Source: Nitrososphaeria archaeon
GTDB taxonomy: Archaea; Thermoproteota; Nitrososphaeria; JACIWG01
Length of the DNA: 9,688 nucleotides
Assembly: GCA_029776125.1 (NCBI GenBank)
Contig: JARVJS010000025.1
Location: 1-9,688, forward strand
Direction of reading: 5' to 3'
In this document: in pieces, positions 1 to 5,870 of the stretch
Numbering within the stretch: position 1 is the first letter of the stretch
Layout of the letters: every line of letters begins with the position of its first letter
Position numbers and translations under genes: made by a program
The notes under the pieces: model-generated
What the model was told of the DNA's origin: nothing
Database searches by the model: none
What the model saw: the letters and a program-made list of their open reading frames with translations, nothing else

Positions 1-327
1 AAAAAAGTATTTGATAATAAAGAAATAGAGTATTATTTTGTTTCTGCAAAAACAGGAAATGGAGTGAATATACTATTAGAAAAAATAAGAAAAAAACTTA
101 TGGAAGAAGAAAAGACATATTTCTTAGATTTTAAGATATTGCCCAAAATTTCAAATGAAATTGATTCCCTGAAGAAGGTTTGCGAAGTTAAAGTTGAAAA
201 ACTGGAAGATCAATTAAAGTTAAAAGTTAAAGGAGGAAAAACAATTTTAAGACGCTTTGAAAACCAGCTTGAATATGCAAGAAGAAATTTTTGTGCTAAG
301 GATCGGACATCGAATAGACAGGGATAA
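1..327 (+). CDS. C-terminal fragment of a GTPase, probably HflX family (5' end outside window)
   Basis: The frame is open from the first base and stops at TAA 325-327, so only the last 108 residues are here. The fragment has FVSAKTGNGVNILLEKI at residues 14-30. This is the G5 (SAK) motif and following helix of a TRAFAC-class GTPase, where the SAK loop contacts the guanine base. After it come about 75 residues with an alternating strand pattern (FKILPKI, CEVKVEKL, LKLKVKGG). That layout resembles the small C-terminal domain of archaeal HflX proteins, which are ribosome-associated GTPases. The G1-G4 motifs are upstream of the window and cannot be checked. The last 53 bases overlap the start of trm56, so the two are probably co-transcribed. 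The GTPase assignment is fairly secure. The HflX subfamily is inferred from the G5 motif and tail layout only. Confidence 0.55.
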   Translation, partial: KKVFDNKEIEYYFVSAKTGNGVNILLEKIRKKLMEEEKTYFLDFKILPKISNEIDSLKKVCEVKVEKLEDQLKLKVKGGKTILRRFENQLEYARRNFCAKDRTSNRQG

Positions 328-814
328 AAGAATCACAACGCATGTTGGACTGGTTGCTCGTGCATTTGGTGCAAGAGGCATATATATTGTTAATGCGGAA
401 AAAGAAATAAAGTCTAAGATTGATGAAGTAACAAAAGTTTGGGGAGGACCCTTTATATGCGAAATAATTGAGAATAATTGGAAAAAATTTATCTTAGATT
501 GGAAAAAGAAAGAAGGTATAATAATTCATTTAACAATGTATGGCATCCCAGTAGAAGACAGGATAAACGAAATAAGATTAAGGAAAGAAAAAAAATTAGT
601 CGTGGTAGGAGCCGAAAAGGTTCCTAAAGAACTTTACTATTTAAGTGATTATAATATATCAATAACTACGCAACCACATTCAGAAGTTGCTGCACTCGCG
701 CTTTTCTTAGACAGATTCTATGAAGGAAAAGAGTTAAGTTTAAAATTTAGTAATGCAAAGTTAAAAATAGTGCCAATGGAAAGGGGGAAGAGGGTAATTG
801 AAAGTAGAATATGA
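275..814 (+). CDS. trm56: tRNA (cytidine(56)-2'-O)-methyltransferase Trm56
   Basis: This SPOUT-class enzyme transfers a methyl group from S-adenosylmethionine to the 2'-OH of C56 in the T-loop of archaeal tRNAs. The protein has 179 residues if it starts at ATG 275. The N-terminus carries the family signature LRIGHRIDRDKRITTHV (8-24) followed by ARAFGA (28-33). LTMYG lies at 86-90. The SPOUT knot shows LVVVGAEKVP (108-117) and QPHSEVAALALFLDR (133-147). An in-frame TTG at 257 would add six residues, but ATG 275 puts the conserved VLRxGHR block where family members usually have it. Neither start has a good Shine-Dalgarno site. The gene overlaps the upstream GTPase by 53 bases and tfe by 17, so translation is probably coupled. 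The initiator tRNA in this window has the substrate base C in its T-loop (TTCAAAT). Confidence 0.93.
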   Translation: MQEEIFVLRIGHRIDRDKRITTHVGLVARAFGARGIYIVNAEKEIKSKIDEVTKVWGGPFICEIIENNWKKFILDWKKKEGIIIHLTMYGIPVEDRINEIRLRKEKKLVVVGAEKVPKELYYLSDYNISITTQPHSEVAALALFLDRFYEGKELSLKFSNAKLKIVPMERGKRVIESRI

Positions 815-1313
815 GGATTCATTTGTAAAAGCAGCTAGTTTGCTTGGTGGAGAAGAGTACATTAGAGTAGCAAGAGCATTATTAAATAATGAGAATGCAA
901 CTGATGAGGAAATAGCTAGTGCTACAGGATTAAAAATAAACATTGTTAGACGAGTTTTATATGACCTTTTTGGGCATTCATTAATTTCTGGAGTTAGAGT
1001 TAGAGACCCTAAAAAAGGATGGTTTGTTTACAGATGGCAAGCACGCAGGGATCAAACAGAAAGTTTTATAGAAAGTCAAAAAAGAAAAATACTAGAAAAA
1101 CTAAAGCAAAGACTTGAGTATGAAGAGAATAATGAGTTTTATCATTGTGGAACAGCTACGTGCCAGAAAATGACCTTTATTGAGGCCATGGAGAATTTAT
1201 TTAAATGCCCAGTATGTGGAAAGACTTTAAATCTTATAAAAGACGAGGAATTTAAAGAGGCATTAAGATGGAAAATAAATCAAATAGAAGAGGAGTTGGA
1301 GAAGAAACAATAA
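798..1313 (+). CDS. tfe: Transcription initiation factor E, alpha subunit (TFE)
   Basis: TFE is the archaeal counterpart of TFIIE-alpha. It binds the RNA polymerase clamp and helps open the promoter and stabilise the open complex. The protein has 171 residues. Residues 1-85 fit an extended winged helix (DEEIASATGLKINIVRRVLYD at 36-56, then a wing with GWFVYRW at 74-80). Residues 88-112 form a charged linker helix. Residues 115-144 form a zinc ribbon with Cys117, Cys122, Cys137 and Cys140, and the TFE-like TFIEAMENLFKCPVCG between and around the second pair. The first knuckle is C-x4-C, whereas most TFE proteins have C-x2-C. The start is TTG 798, preceded by GAGG at 789-792. It overlaps trm56 by 17 bases, and the HD-domain gene begins inside its 3' end. 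Confidence 0.92.
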   Translation: MKVEYEDSFVKAASLLGGEEYIRVARALLNNENATDEEIASATGLKINIVRRVLYDLFGHSLISGVRVRDPKKGWFVYRWQARRDQTESFIESQKRKILEKLKQRLEYEENNEFYHCGTATCQKMTFIEAMENLFKCPVCGKTLNLIKDEEFKEALRWKINQIEEELEKKQ

Positions 1314-1855
1314 TTAGTAATGATATGATAAAGGAATTAATGGAGTTTGGATGTAACGAATATTTGATAAAACATAGCATATTAGTTACGAAGATTGCAC
1401 ATAAAATTGTAGAGTACCTAAAAAAGAAGGGCTATAAAGTAGATGAAAAGGCAGTTCTAAAGGGAGCTATACTTCATGATGTGGGAAGAACACTGGAACA
1501 TTCTGTAAGACATGGATATTTAGGTGGAGAAATCTTACGTAAAAAAGGATATGAAGAAACGATATGCCAAATTGTAGAAAAGCATGTTGGTGGAGGAATT
1601 AGTAGGGAAGAAAGCATTAAATTAGGGTTGCCTGAGAAGGACTATTTGCCATCAACTTTAGAAGAAAAAATAGTATGTCTAGCAGACAAGTATGTCGAAG
1701 ATAACAATATAGGTCCTCTTGAGATAACACTCAATAAACTTGAACAGCAGTTGGGTAAAGATAATATGGCGAATCAAAGAATATTGATGATAAAAATGGA
1801 AATTGAAAATTTGATGCAAAGAAGTATGAATGAAATAATAAACGAAATAATTTGA
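1268..1855 (+). CDS. HD-domain metal-dependent phosphohydrolase (HDIG type, TIGR00295-like)
   Basis: This 195-residue protein of the HD superfamily has the metal-binding residues in order: His36 (LIKHSILV), His70-Asp71 (GAILHDVGRT), His82, His106 (EKHVGG) and Asp140 (CLADKYVED). It matches the compact archaeal HDIG family best, and the physiological substrate of that family is unknown to me. The chosen start, ATG 1268, overlaps tfe by 46 bases and has GAGG at 1256-1259. The first 18 residues are polar and look non-conserved, so ATG 1325 (Met20) remains possible although it lacks a ribosome binding site. The gene ends 6 bases before the convergent HTH gene. A trm56-tfe-HD order would fit a housekeeping operon. 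The enzyme could act on a nucleotide or on RNA ends, but nothing in the sequence decides this. Confidence 0.85.
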   Translation: MENKSNRRGVGEETIISNDMIKELMEFGCNEYLIKHSILVTKIAHKIVEYLKKKGYKVDEKAVLKGAILHDVGRTLEHSVRHGYLGGEILRKKGYEETICQIVEKHVGGGISREESIKLGLPEKDYLPSTLEEKIVCLADKYVEDNNIGPLEITLNKLEQQLGKDNMANQRILMIKMEIENLMQRSMNEIINEII

Positions 1856-1861
1856 TAATGA

Positions 1862-2347
1862 TTACTGTGGTATATCTTTAGATAGCTTTTCTAAATTTTC
1901 CTTTATTTTAATTAATTCTTCTTTTAAGATATACAGTTTTTCCTTTAAAGTTGAGACTTCCTTCTCCATTTCTTCTCTTTTTCTTTTTTCCTCTTCATAC
2001 CTTCTGTTGTACAATAATTCTAATTTTACACCCTCCCTAACAAATTTTTCATATGTTTCTTTAATTAGTTGGCCTGCCTTAGTTTTGCCTGTTAAGTGAT
2101 TTCTTATAGTAGCTTCGGTTCGACCTAATTCTTCAGCGATCTTTGAAATTGTTAAATTAGCTTTCTGTCTAGCAAAAGCTGCAGCTGCAACAGCAAGTGA
2201 ATCAATCCAAGTTAATCTTTCTTCAGGATTTTTTAATGCTTCTTCTAATAAGTCCTGTCTTGATAAGGCGCCTATTAATAAACAATATTCAAGTTTATGA
2301 ATTTCATCTCTACCAATAGGGTTTAATGATATTTCAATTTCACTCAT
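1862..2347 (-). CDS. KaiC-partner regulatory protein: HTH domain plus C-terminal coiled coil (TIGR03879-like)
   Basis: The protein has 161 residues. A helical N-terminal region (1-60, with SLAVAAAAFARQKA) leads into a helix-turn-helix, LTISKIAEELGRTEATIRNH at about 65-84. Residues 115-157 are a highly charged heptad-like helix (RYEEEKRKREEMEKEV to KENLEKLSKD) that should form a coiled coil. The domain fits the archaeal family defined by its constant position next to single-domain KaiC homologues (near-KaiC domain). Its function is uncharacterised, and a regulatory role is an inference from the HTH and the neighbour. The start is decided by the Shine-Dalgarno site GAGGTGA (2353-2359), five bases from ATG 2347. 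The longer frame from GTG 2356 would start inside that site. The start overlaps the kaiC-like stop as ATGAGTGA, so the two are translationally coupled. Confidence 0.8.
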   Translation of the reverse strand: MSEIEISLNPIGRDEIHKLEYCLLIGALSRQDLLEEALKNPEERLTWIDSLAVAAAAFARQKANLTISKIAEELGRTEATIRNHLTGKTKAGQLIKETYEKFVREGVKLELLYNRRYEEEKRKREEMEKEVSTLKEKLYILKEELIKIKENLEKLSKDIPQ

Positions 2348-3116
2348 TAACTTCACCTCTTATTTCTGATGTGTAAGCTTGTTGCCTATAAACTTTTAGT
2401 GTCTGCTTTGGATAAATTTGAATACCTTTACTTGTTATTTCAAAAGGATGACGGTACAGTGAATGAGCGGTACCCCTCATTTTCCAAACAATTATACTCC
2501 TATACAATTTACCATCAAGTTCATCTAAATCTAATCTAATTATACCATCAACTGCATGTTCTACACCTGGTCCACCAAAACCTCTTTCAGTAATACTTAC
2601 TTGTGATACAAGTAAAGATGTGCATCCAACACCAGATAAAAGTTTCTTTAATTGCAGAACAACAGTTCTTGCTATAACAGGTTTTGTTATGTATAGAGTT
2701 GTCACAGAGTCAACCACAACTCTGTTTGCATTCAGGTCTTTTATGGCCATTCGTAATACATCTATTAAAGTTTGTACATCGTCAACTGATTTAACCACAT
2801 ACTTTTCTCTTTTAGCAGCTTCACCTATCCCTCCTGTAAAAGCGTCTATGATTGCAAATTTACCTTGTTCTTCAAATTTTTTGGGGTCCCATCCAAGTTG
2901 TGACATATTTATTCTAACTTGTACAGGATGTTCTTCTAATGCAACATAGATACCGGACTCGCCTCTAATAAGACCGTTATAAACATATTGCATTGCAAAG
3001 ATACTTTTTCCAGTTCCTGGGCCACCAGCAATTAGCACTATATTTCTTTTAGGTATACCACCATTCACTAGTTCATCAAACCCAGGGATACCAGTATAAA
3101 CTCGTTCTATTTCCAT
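2340..3116 (-). CDS. Single-domain KaiC-like ATPase (RecA superfamily)
   Basis: This 258-residue protein is one KaiC domain; the cyanobacterial clock protein has two. Visible motifs: GIPGFDEL (9-16) typical of the KaiC/RadA N-terminus, Walker A GGPGTGKS (31-38), the paired glutamates of KaiC proteins in ALEEHP (59-64), Walker B RVVVDS (132-137), and KMRGTAHS (212-219) near the C-terminus. It should bind and hydrolyse ATP and probably form a ring. A circadian role should not be assumed. It best fits an archaeal KaiC family that always pairs with the adjacent HTH protein. ATG 3116 has the Shine-Dalgarno AAGGTGA (3124-3130) seven bases upstream. That site directly abuts the 3' end of the initiator tRNA gene, so the mRNA is probably released by tRNA 3' processing. 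Confidence 0.9.
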   Translation of the reverse strand: MEIERVYTGIPGFDELVNGGIPKRNIVLIAGGPGTGKSIFAMQYVYNGLIRGESGIYVALEEHPVQVRINMSQLGWDPKKFEEQGKFAIIDAFTGGIGEAAKREKYVVKSVDDVQTLIDVLRMAIKDLNANRVVVDSVTTLYITKPVIARTVVLQLKKLLSGVGCTSLLVSQVSITERGFGGPGVEHAVDGIIRLDLDELDGKLYRSIIVWKMRGTAHSLYRHPFEITSKGIQIYPKQTLKVYRQQAYTSEIRGEVNE

Positions 3117-3123
3117 TTGCTTT

Positions 3124-3130
3124 TCACCTT
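3124..3130 (-). promoter_or_regulatory. Shine-Dalgarno site of the kaiC-like gene abutting the tRNA 3' end
   Basis: On the - strand this reads AAGGTGA, complementary to the usual archaeal 16S 3' tail, seven bases before the kaiC-like ATG. It begins one base after the tRNA discriminator nucleotide. Cleavage at the tRNA 3' end would leave an mRNA whose first bases are the ribosome binding site. Confidence 0.7.
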
Positions 3131-3131
3131 A

Positions 3132-3206
3132 TAGCGAGGGGTGGATTTGAACCACCGGTCTGCGGGTTATGAGCCCGCCGGGATAACCTAGCTTCCCCAC
3201 CTCGCT
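3132..3206 (-). tRNA. Initiator tRNA-Met (CAT)
   Basis: On the - strand a complete 75-nucleotide cloverleaf folds. It has a 7-bp acceptor AGCGAGG/CCTCGCT, a D stem GGGA/TCCC, an anticodon stem GCGGG/CCCGC with loop CTCATAA (anticodon CAT), variable loop AGACC, a T stem GGTGG/CCACC with loop TTCAAAT, and discriminator A. The A1-U72 pair and the run of three G-C pairs next to the anticodon loop are the hallmarks of the archaeal initiator tRNA. They separate it from elongator Met and from Ile2, which share the CAT anticodon. CCA is not encoded; TAAGG follows. No intron is present. The gene has its own box A about 28 bases upstream and lies 15 bases before the kaiC-like gene on the same strand. 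Confidence 0.95.
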
Positions 3207-3230
3207 ATAGTTTTGGCAGAAAATAGAAGA

Positions 3231-3239
3231 ATTTAAATT
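3231..3239 (-). promoter_or_regulatory. Box A (TATA-like) promoter element of the initiator tRNA
   Basis: On the - strand this reads AATTTAAAT, centred about 29 bases before the first tRNA nucleotide (3206). That is the right distance for an archaeal TBP site. It sits in the 46-base gap between the tiaS stop and the tRNA. It probably drives the tRNA, kaiC-like and HTH genes together, because no other promoter fits between the tRNA and the kaiC-like start. Confidence 0.55.
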
Positions 3240-3252
3240 TTTTGTTTTATTT

Positions 3253-4593
3253 TCAAGTAAATTGTTTATAGAATATTGATTCATCAAATGGCGCGTTGAT
3301 CTTAAGATCAAGGCCATAGTATTGTAATGGTTTGGTTAAATGACGATGTGCTGATGGGGGTGGAATATATATTCCAGGAGTAATGGTTCTTGGTTTTATT
3401 CTTTTTTCTTTTGAAAAATTTGGAAATCTTGATTTACATTTTTCGCATTTAAAACCTTTATTTCGTCCTAAGGATTTAGTTCTATTTTTGCATTTAGGAC
3501 AGATTGGGTTTTCGTAAACATATTCTTCAGCAAGTTTTAAAATATTTACGTATTCAATATTAAGTACCATTAAAGGATGTTTTTTATTAGGAGGCCTAAC
3601 ACCGCCTCCTACTTCAATGTAATCACCGATTAATAGCTTATTTATAATGTTTCTAAATGTTTTTGTTGGTTCATATGCTGCACAGTTTATTTCTGCGGAA
3701 CCATCATCCAATATGAAAAAAACATGACCACCTCTAGCTACAATAGGATTAGTTTTCACATAACCCCTGATTTTTACTGAATAGTAAGGTTTTATTTCAC
3801 TTATCTTAAAATAAAAGTTTAGATGAGAATTAGTTCCTTGGTTTGTTTTAAAAATTAGGAAATGTGAAATTTCTTCTTCTATTTTTATCATATTAAAGGC
3901 TTCAATTAATTTATTTGGAGATAAACCTCTGATGCCAAATAAAATAGGGTCATTACTATGTGGGGTTATCAATATACGTTTGCTTAAAGGATCATAATTA
4001 TTAAATGTATATGGAAAAGTTTTCTCTGACATTTTAATTACAGATTCTTTATCGACCTTTCTTGGAAAGCCAAAGTTTTTTGGCAGGCGATAACATATCA
4101 GTTCATATGTATGTTCTATTAAAGGATTTGCCAATGCTGCTAACGCCCCTATAAGACCCAATTCACCACCATAAGTTGTATATAAGAGATCATGCTTTTT
4201 AATCAGAGACTTAGCTTGTTTTATGCTTAAAACTTTATACAAAGCTTCTTCTGAAAAATGTATCATGTCATCTGTAATATTTTCTTTTTCGCATAAGATT
4301 AAAGCTGGTGTTGATTTCTTAGTAGCCTTTGCGTAACTTTCATAAACAATTTGATTCGCTATGTTAAATATTTTATCCTTATTTTCATACTTAACTATAA
4401 TTGAAACAGCACCATTCCCTCTTGTTTTCCAAGGAATATTTGGATTTAAACGAACTAGATGGGGATAGTCTACGAAGGGGACGCCAATTGAGATTAATTC
4501 TTTAACTATAAGTGATAAAGTGTATGTTGTGCAACCATAATCTTGTGTATCTATGTCATCTAAACTTAAATGTAAGATTTTATTATATGGCAT
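3253..4593 (-). CDS. tiaS: tRNA(Ile2) 2-agmatinylcytidine synthetase TiaS
   Basis: TiaS attaches agmatine to C34 of tRNA-Ile2 (CAU) with ATP, so that the tRNA reads AUA instead of AUG. Counting from the first possible ATG (4617), the motifs are: DDIDTQDYGCTTY (20-32, the kinase-like DD.D...CTTY block), PHLVRLNPNIPWKTRGNGA (52-70, highly diagnostic), an OB-fold at roughly 280-358, and a zinc ribbon with Cys373, Cys376, Cys391 and Cys394. From ATG 4617 the protein would be 454 residues. I prefer ATG 4593 (446 residues). The first strand (ILHLSLDD) then starts near the N-terminus as in relatives, and the TATA-like TTTTATAA at 4619-4626 predicts transcription starting near 4597. The gene follows the RAM gene on the same strand after about 100 bases. 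The DDTDS motif varies here to DDIDT. Confidence 0.93.
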   Translation of the reverse strand: MPYNKILHLSLDDIDTQDYGCTTYTLSLIVKELISIGVPFVDYPHLVRLNPNIPWKTRGNGAVSIIVKYENKDKIFNIANQIVYESYAKATKKSTPALILCEKENITDDMIHFSEEALYKVLSIKQAKSLIKKHDLLYTTYGGELGLIGALAALANPLIEHTYELICYRLPKNFGFPRKVDKESVIKMSEKTFPYTFNNYDPLSKRILITPHSNDPILFGIRGLSPNKLIEAFNMIKIEEEISHFLIFKTNQGTNSHLNFYFKISEIKPYYSVKIRGYVKTNPIVARGGHVFFILDDGSAEINCAAYEPTKTFRNIINKLLIGDYIEVGGGVRPPNKKHPLMVLNIEYVNILKLAEEYVYENPICPKCKNRTKSLGRNKGFKCEKCKSRFPNFSKEKRIKPRTITPGIYIPPPSAHRHLTKPLQYYGLDLKINAPFDESIFYKQFT

Positions 4594-4618
4594 AAGTGGA
4601 TGAACCCATAACTTCATG

Positions 4619-4626
4619 TTATAAAA
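4619..4626 (-). promoter_or_regulatory. Candidate TATA-like box for tiaS
   Basis: On the - strand this reads TTTTATAA. A start site 25-26 bases downstream falls near 4597, giving an almost leaderless tiaS mRNA at ATG 4593. If ATG 4617 were used, the box would instead be the AT-rich run around 4631-4642. The assignment is by spacing only. Confidence 0.35.
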
Positions 4627-4695
4627 TAATAAAAAATTTTTTGGGAACCTATACTGTTGAGTAACGGTAAATACCAGTTGACAGTTATTTGTACA

Positions 4696-4929
4696 CTATT
4701 CTTCGACTACAATCATTGTTAATGTAGAACGAACTTTATCTAATCGTCTTATTTTCCACGTTATTGTATCTTTCACTTTATCCATGCTGTCTGCTTGTAT
4801 TTTTGCGATTATATCATATACACCGTATACGACATATACTTCTTTAACTTCTTCGATCTTCTTTAATTCCTTAACTAATTCTTCTTCTGTACCCAAATCC
4901 GCATTTATTAAAACAAATGCCAATGGCAT
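4696..4929 (-). CDS. Stand-alone Lrp/AsnC-type ligand-binding (RAM) domain protein
   Basis: This 77-residue protein is a complete alpha-beta RAM domain: strand PLAFVLINAD (2-11), helix GTEEELVKELKKIE (13-26), strand VKEVYVVYGVYDIIAKIQA (28-46), helix SMDKVKDTITWKI (48-60) and final strand STLTMIVVEE (68-77). GVYDIIAKI corresponds to the G.YDi...i motif that binds amino acid or other small effectors in Lrp/AsnC regulators. There is no N-terminal helix-turn-helix, and no room for one between the start and the promoter. The protein cannot bind DNA alone. It may oligomerise with full-length Lrp proteins or act as a separate sensor. An 8-bp inverted repeat lies just upstream of its start. It is divergent from tsr3 and upstream of tiaS on the same strand. 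Confidence 0.85.
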   Translation of the reverse strand: MPLAFVLINADLGTEEELVKELKKIEEVKEVYVVYGVYDIIAKIQADSMDKVKDTITWKIRRLDKVRSTLTMIVVEE

Positions 4930-4932
4930 ATC

Positions 4933-4960
4933 TTATCCATCTTAATAAAGAAATGGATAA
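4933..4960. promoter_or_regulatory. Perfect 8-bp inverted repeat, candidate operator
   Basis: TTATCCAT (4933-4940) and ATGGATAA (4953-4960) are exact inverted copies with a 12-base spacer, so the half-sites are 20 bp apart centre to centre. That is two helical turns, suitable for a dimer binding one DNA face. The repeat lies between the probable box A (about 4961-4969) and the start codon of the RAM gene, over the expected transcription start. Position and symmetry suggest a repressor site. The binding protein is unknown. Confidence 0.45.
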
Positions 4961-4970
4961 TATTAAACTT
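4961..4970 (-). promoter_or_regulatory. Candidate box A for the RAM-domain gene
   Basis: On the - strand this reads AAGTTTAATA, a TATA-like element centred about 36 bases before ATG 4929. It predicts transcription starting near 4939 with a leader of about 10 bases. It directly abuts the inverted repeat at 4933-4960. Confidence 0.4.
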
Positions 4971-4985
4971 TTCTCTCTTTTAATT

Positions 4986-4995
4986 GATATAAAAG
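4986..4995 (+). promoter_or_regulatory. Candidate box A for tsr3 / rnpB
   Basis: GATATAAAAG is the best TATA-like element before tsr3 and predicts transcription from about 5016. That is downstream of ATG 5005 but upstream of ATG 5032. A second AT-rich element, TTATAAATG near 4999, would give a leaderless start at 5032. Either choice argues for the 5032 start of tsr3. Confidence 0.45.
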
Positions 4996-5031
4996 TTCTT
5001 ATAAATGGCAATAACGAACATTACAATAGAA

Positions 5032-5547
5032 ATGAGAATATATGTAATCAATCTTAAGGAATGCGATCCTAAAAAGTGTACTGCAAGAAAATTGAGAAGA
5101 TTTGGCTTAGTTAAATTTATTGATAGGAGAAGATGCATTGCTAAAGGTGCAATTTTATTGAATCCCTTTTCCGAAAAGGTCTTATCAAAGGAGGATAGGT
5201 ATATCATCGAAAAAAAGGGAATTATTGCATTGGATGGGAGCTGGAACAAGATTGGGGAAAAAGAGTTTGAAAAATACAAAAAATTATATGCTTTTCGTGC
5301 TTTGCCTTATCTTGTTGCAGGAAATCCTATACATTATGGGATACCAACAATGTTAAGTACAGTGGAGGCATTAGCTTTTGCATTATATATTGTTGGATTT
5401 AAGGAGAAAGCATTTGAATTATTGAGAATATTTTCTTGGGGAATCAAAGCATTTGAACTTAACAGTGAATTATTAGAAATGTACTACAATGCGAATACTG
5501 CAAAGGAGATTATCTACTTGCAGAAAAAAATTTTGAAAAAAGATTAA
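5032..5547 (+). CDS. tsr3: 16S rRNA aminocarboxypropyltransferase Tsr3 (DUF367/RLI-like domain)
   Basis: Tsr3 transfers the 3-amino-3-carboxypropyl group of S-adenosylmethionine to a (pseudo)uridine in the decoding-region loop of small-subunit rRNA, a late step in 30S maturation. The protein has 171 residues from ATG 5032. It shows the family N-terminus MRIYVINLKECDPKKCTARKL (1-21), IALDGSW (65-71) and RALPYLVAGNPIHYG (89-103). A long helical tail with STVEALAFALYIVG follows. The central motif is DGSW where most relatives have DCSW, a minor substitution. ATG 5005 would add nine residues, but the candidate promoters predict transcription starting after it, and relatives begin at MRIYV. The RNase P RNA gene starts about 25 bases after the stop, so both genes may share a transcript. 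Confidence 0.9.
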   Translation: MRIYVINLKECDPKKCTARKLRRFGLVKFIDRRRCIAKGAILLNPFSEKVLSKEDRYIIEKKGIIALDGSWNKIGEKEFEKYKKLYAFRALPYLVAGNPIHYGIPTMLSTVEALAFALYIVGFKEKAFELLRIFSWGIKAFELNSELLEMYYNANTAKEIIYLQKKILKKD

Positions 5548-5550
5548 ATC
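5542..5550 (+). promoter_or_regulatory. Candidate box A for the RNase P RNA gene
   Basis: GATTAAATC overlaps the tsr3 stop codon (5545-5547) and is centred about 26-28 bases before the first base of helix P1 (5574). It could give rnpB its own promoter independent of tsr3. Support is by spacing only. Confidence 0.35.
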
Positions 5551-5571
5551 TAAGTAATGTACAATAGGGTT

Positions 5572-5870
5572 TTGGGGATACGCTGGTGGACAGTTACGGA
5601 AGAAATTCTGTGGAAACTCCTTCCTCCATGTGAGAGCGTGGCGCCGAGAGGCGCAACGGGAAACCGTTGGCAACGGAACAGAAACGGGACCAATCCTAGG
5701 TGTATGTCAATGATAAAAAAATTGAGAATACATAGGTATTGGGTGAAACGGCCGTCCCACGCGGAGCAAGACCAAATAGGGCGATGTGATCTCACTCGAA
5801 GCCCGGGTAGGTCGCATAGTCAAATACTGTCAAAAACAGAAGAAGGGTTACGGCCAGTGTATCCCCCTAT
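5572..5870 (+). ncRNA. rnpB: RNase P RNA, archaeal type (rnpB)
   Basis: This is the catalytic RNA that removes 5' leaders from pre-tRNA. The universal core is directly readable: GTGGAAACTCC (5610-5620, CR-I/P4 5' side), GAGCAAGACCAAATAGG (5764-5780, CR-II/III, close to invariant), and ACAGAAGAAGGGTTACGG (5836-5853, CR-V/P4 3' side). Both ends close in helix P1: 5574-5586 pairs with 5854-5866 over 13 continuous base pairs with one G-U. Two small hairpins with GNRA loops, GCGCC-GAGA-GGCGC (5641-5654) and AACGG-GAAA-CCGTT (5655-5668), fit P8 and P9. An imperfect stem from 5694 to 5734 fits P12. GAAACGGCCGTCCC follows at 5745. The GC content is well above the flanks. Reading frames on either strand here are spurious. 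Exact ends are inferred from P1 and the T-run. Confidence 0.96.

Noticed and set aside
2620..2949. 109-residue + strand frame inside the kaiC-like gene
   Set aside because: It is antisense to a strongly conserved ATPase with intact motifs; its Ser/Thr/Phe/Cys-rich composition is typical of a shadow frame.
3132..3206. tRNA-Ile2 or elongator tRNA-Met identity for the CAT tRNA
   Set aside because: A1-U72 and three consecutive G-C pairs beside the anticodon loop identify an initiator; Ile2 and elongator tRNAs normally have G1-C72.
3129..3317. 62-residue - strand frame across the initiator tRNA and the end of tiaS
   Set aside because: It reads through a complete tRNA cloverleaf and its promoter, and overlaps the tiaS coding frame.
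4653..4685. Imperfect hairpin (ACTGT...ACAGT around GGTA-AA-TACC) between the RAM gene and tiaS
   Set aside because: Outer and inner arms are out of register by about 3 bases and the stem is mostly unpaired; it is too weak to call a terminator or operator.
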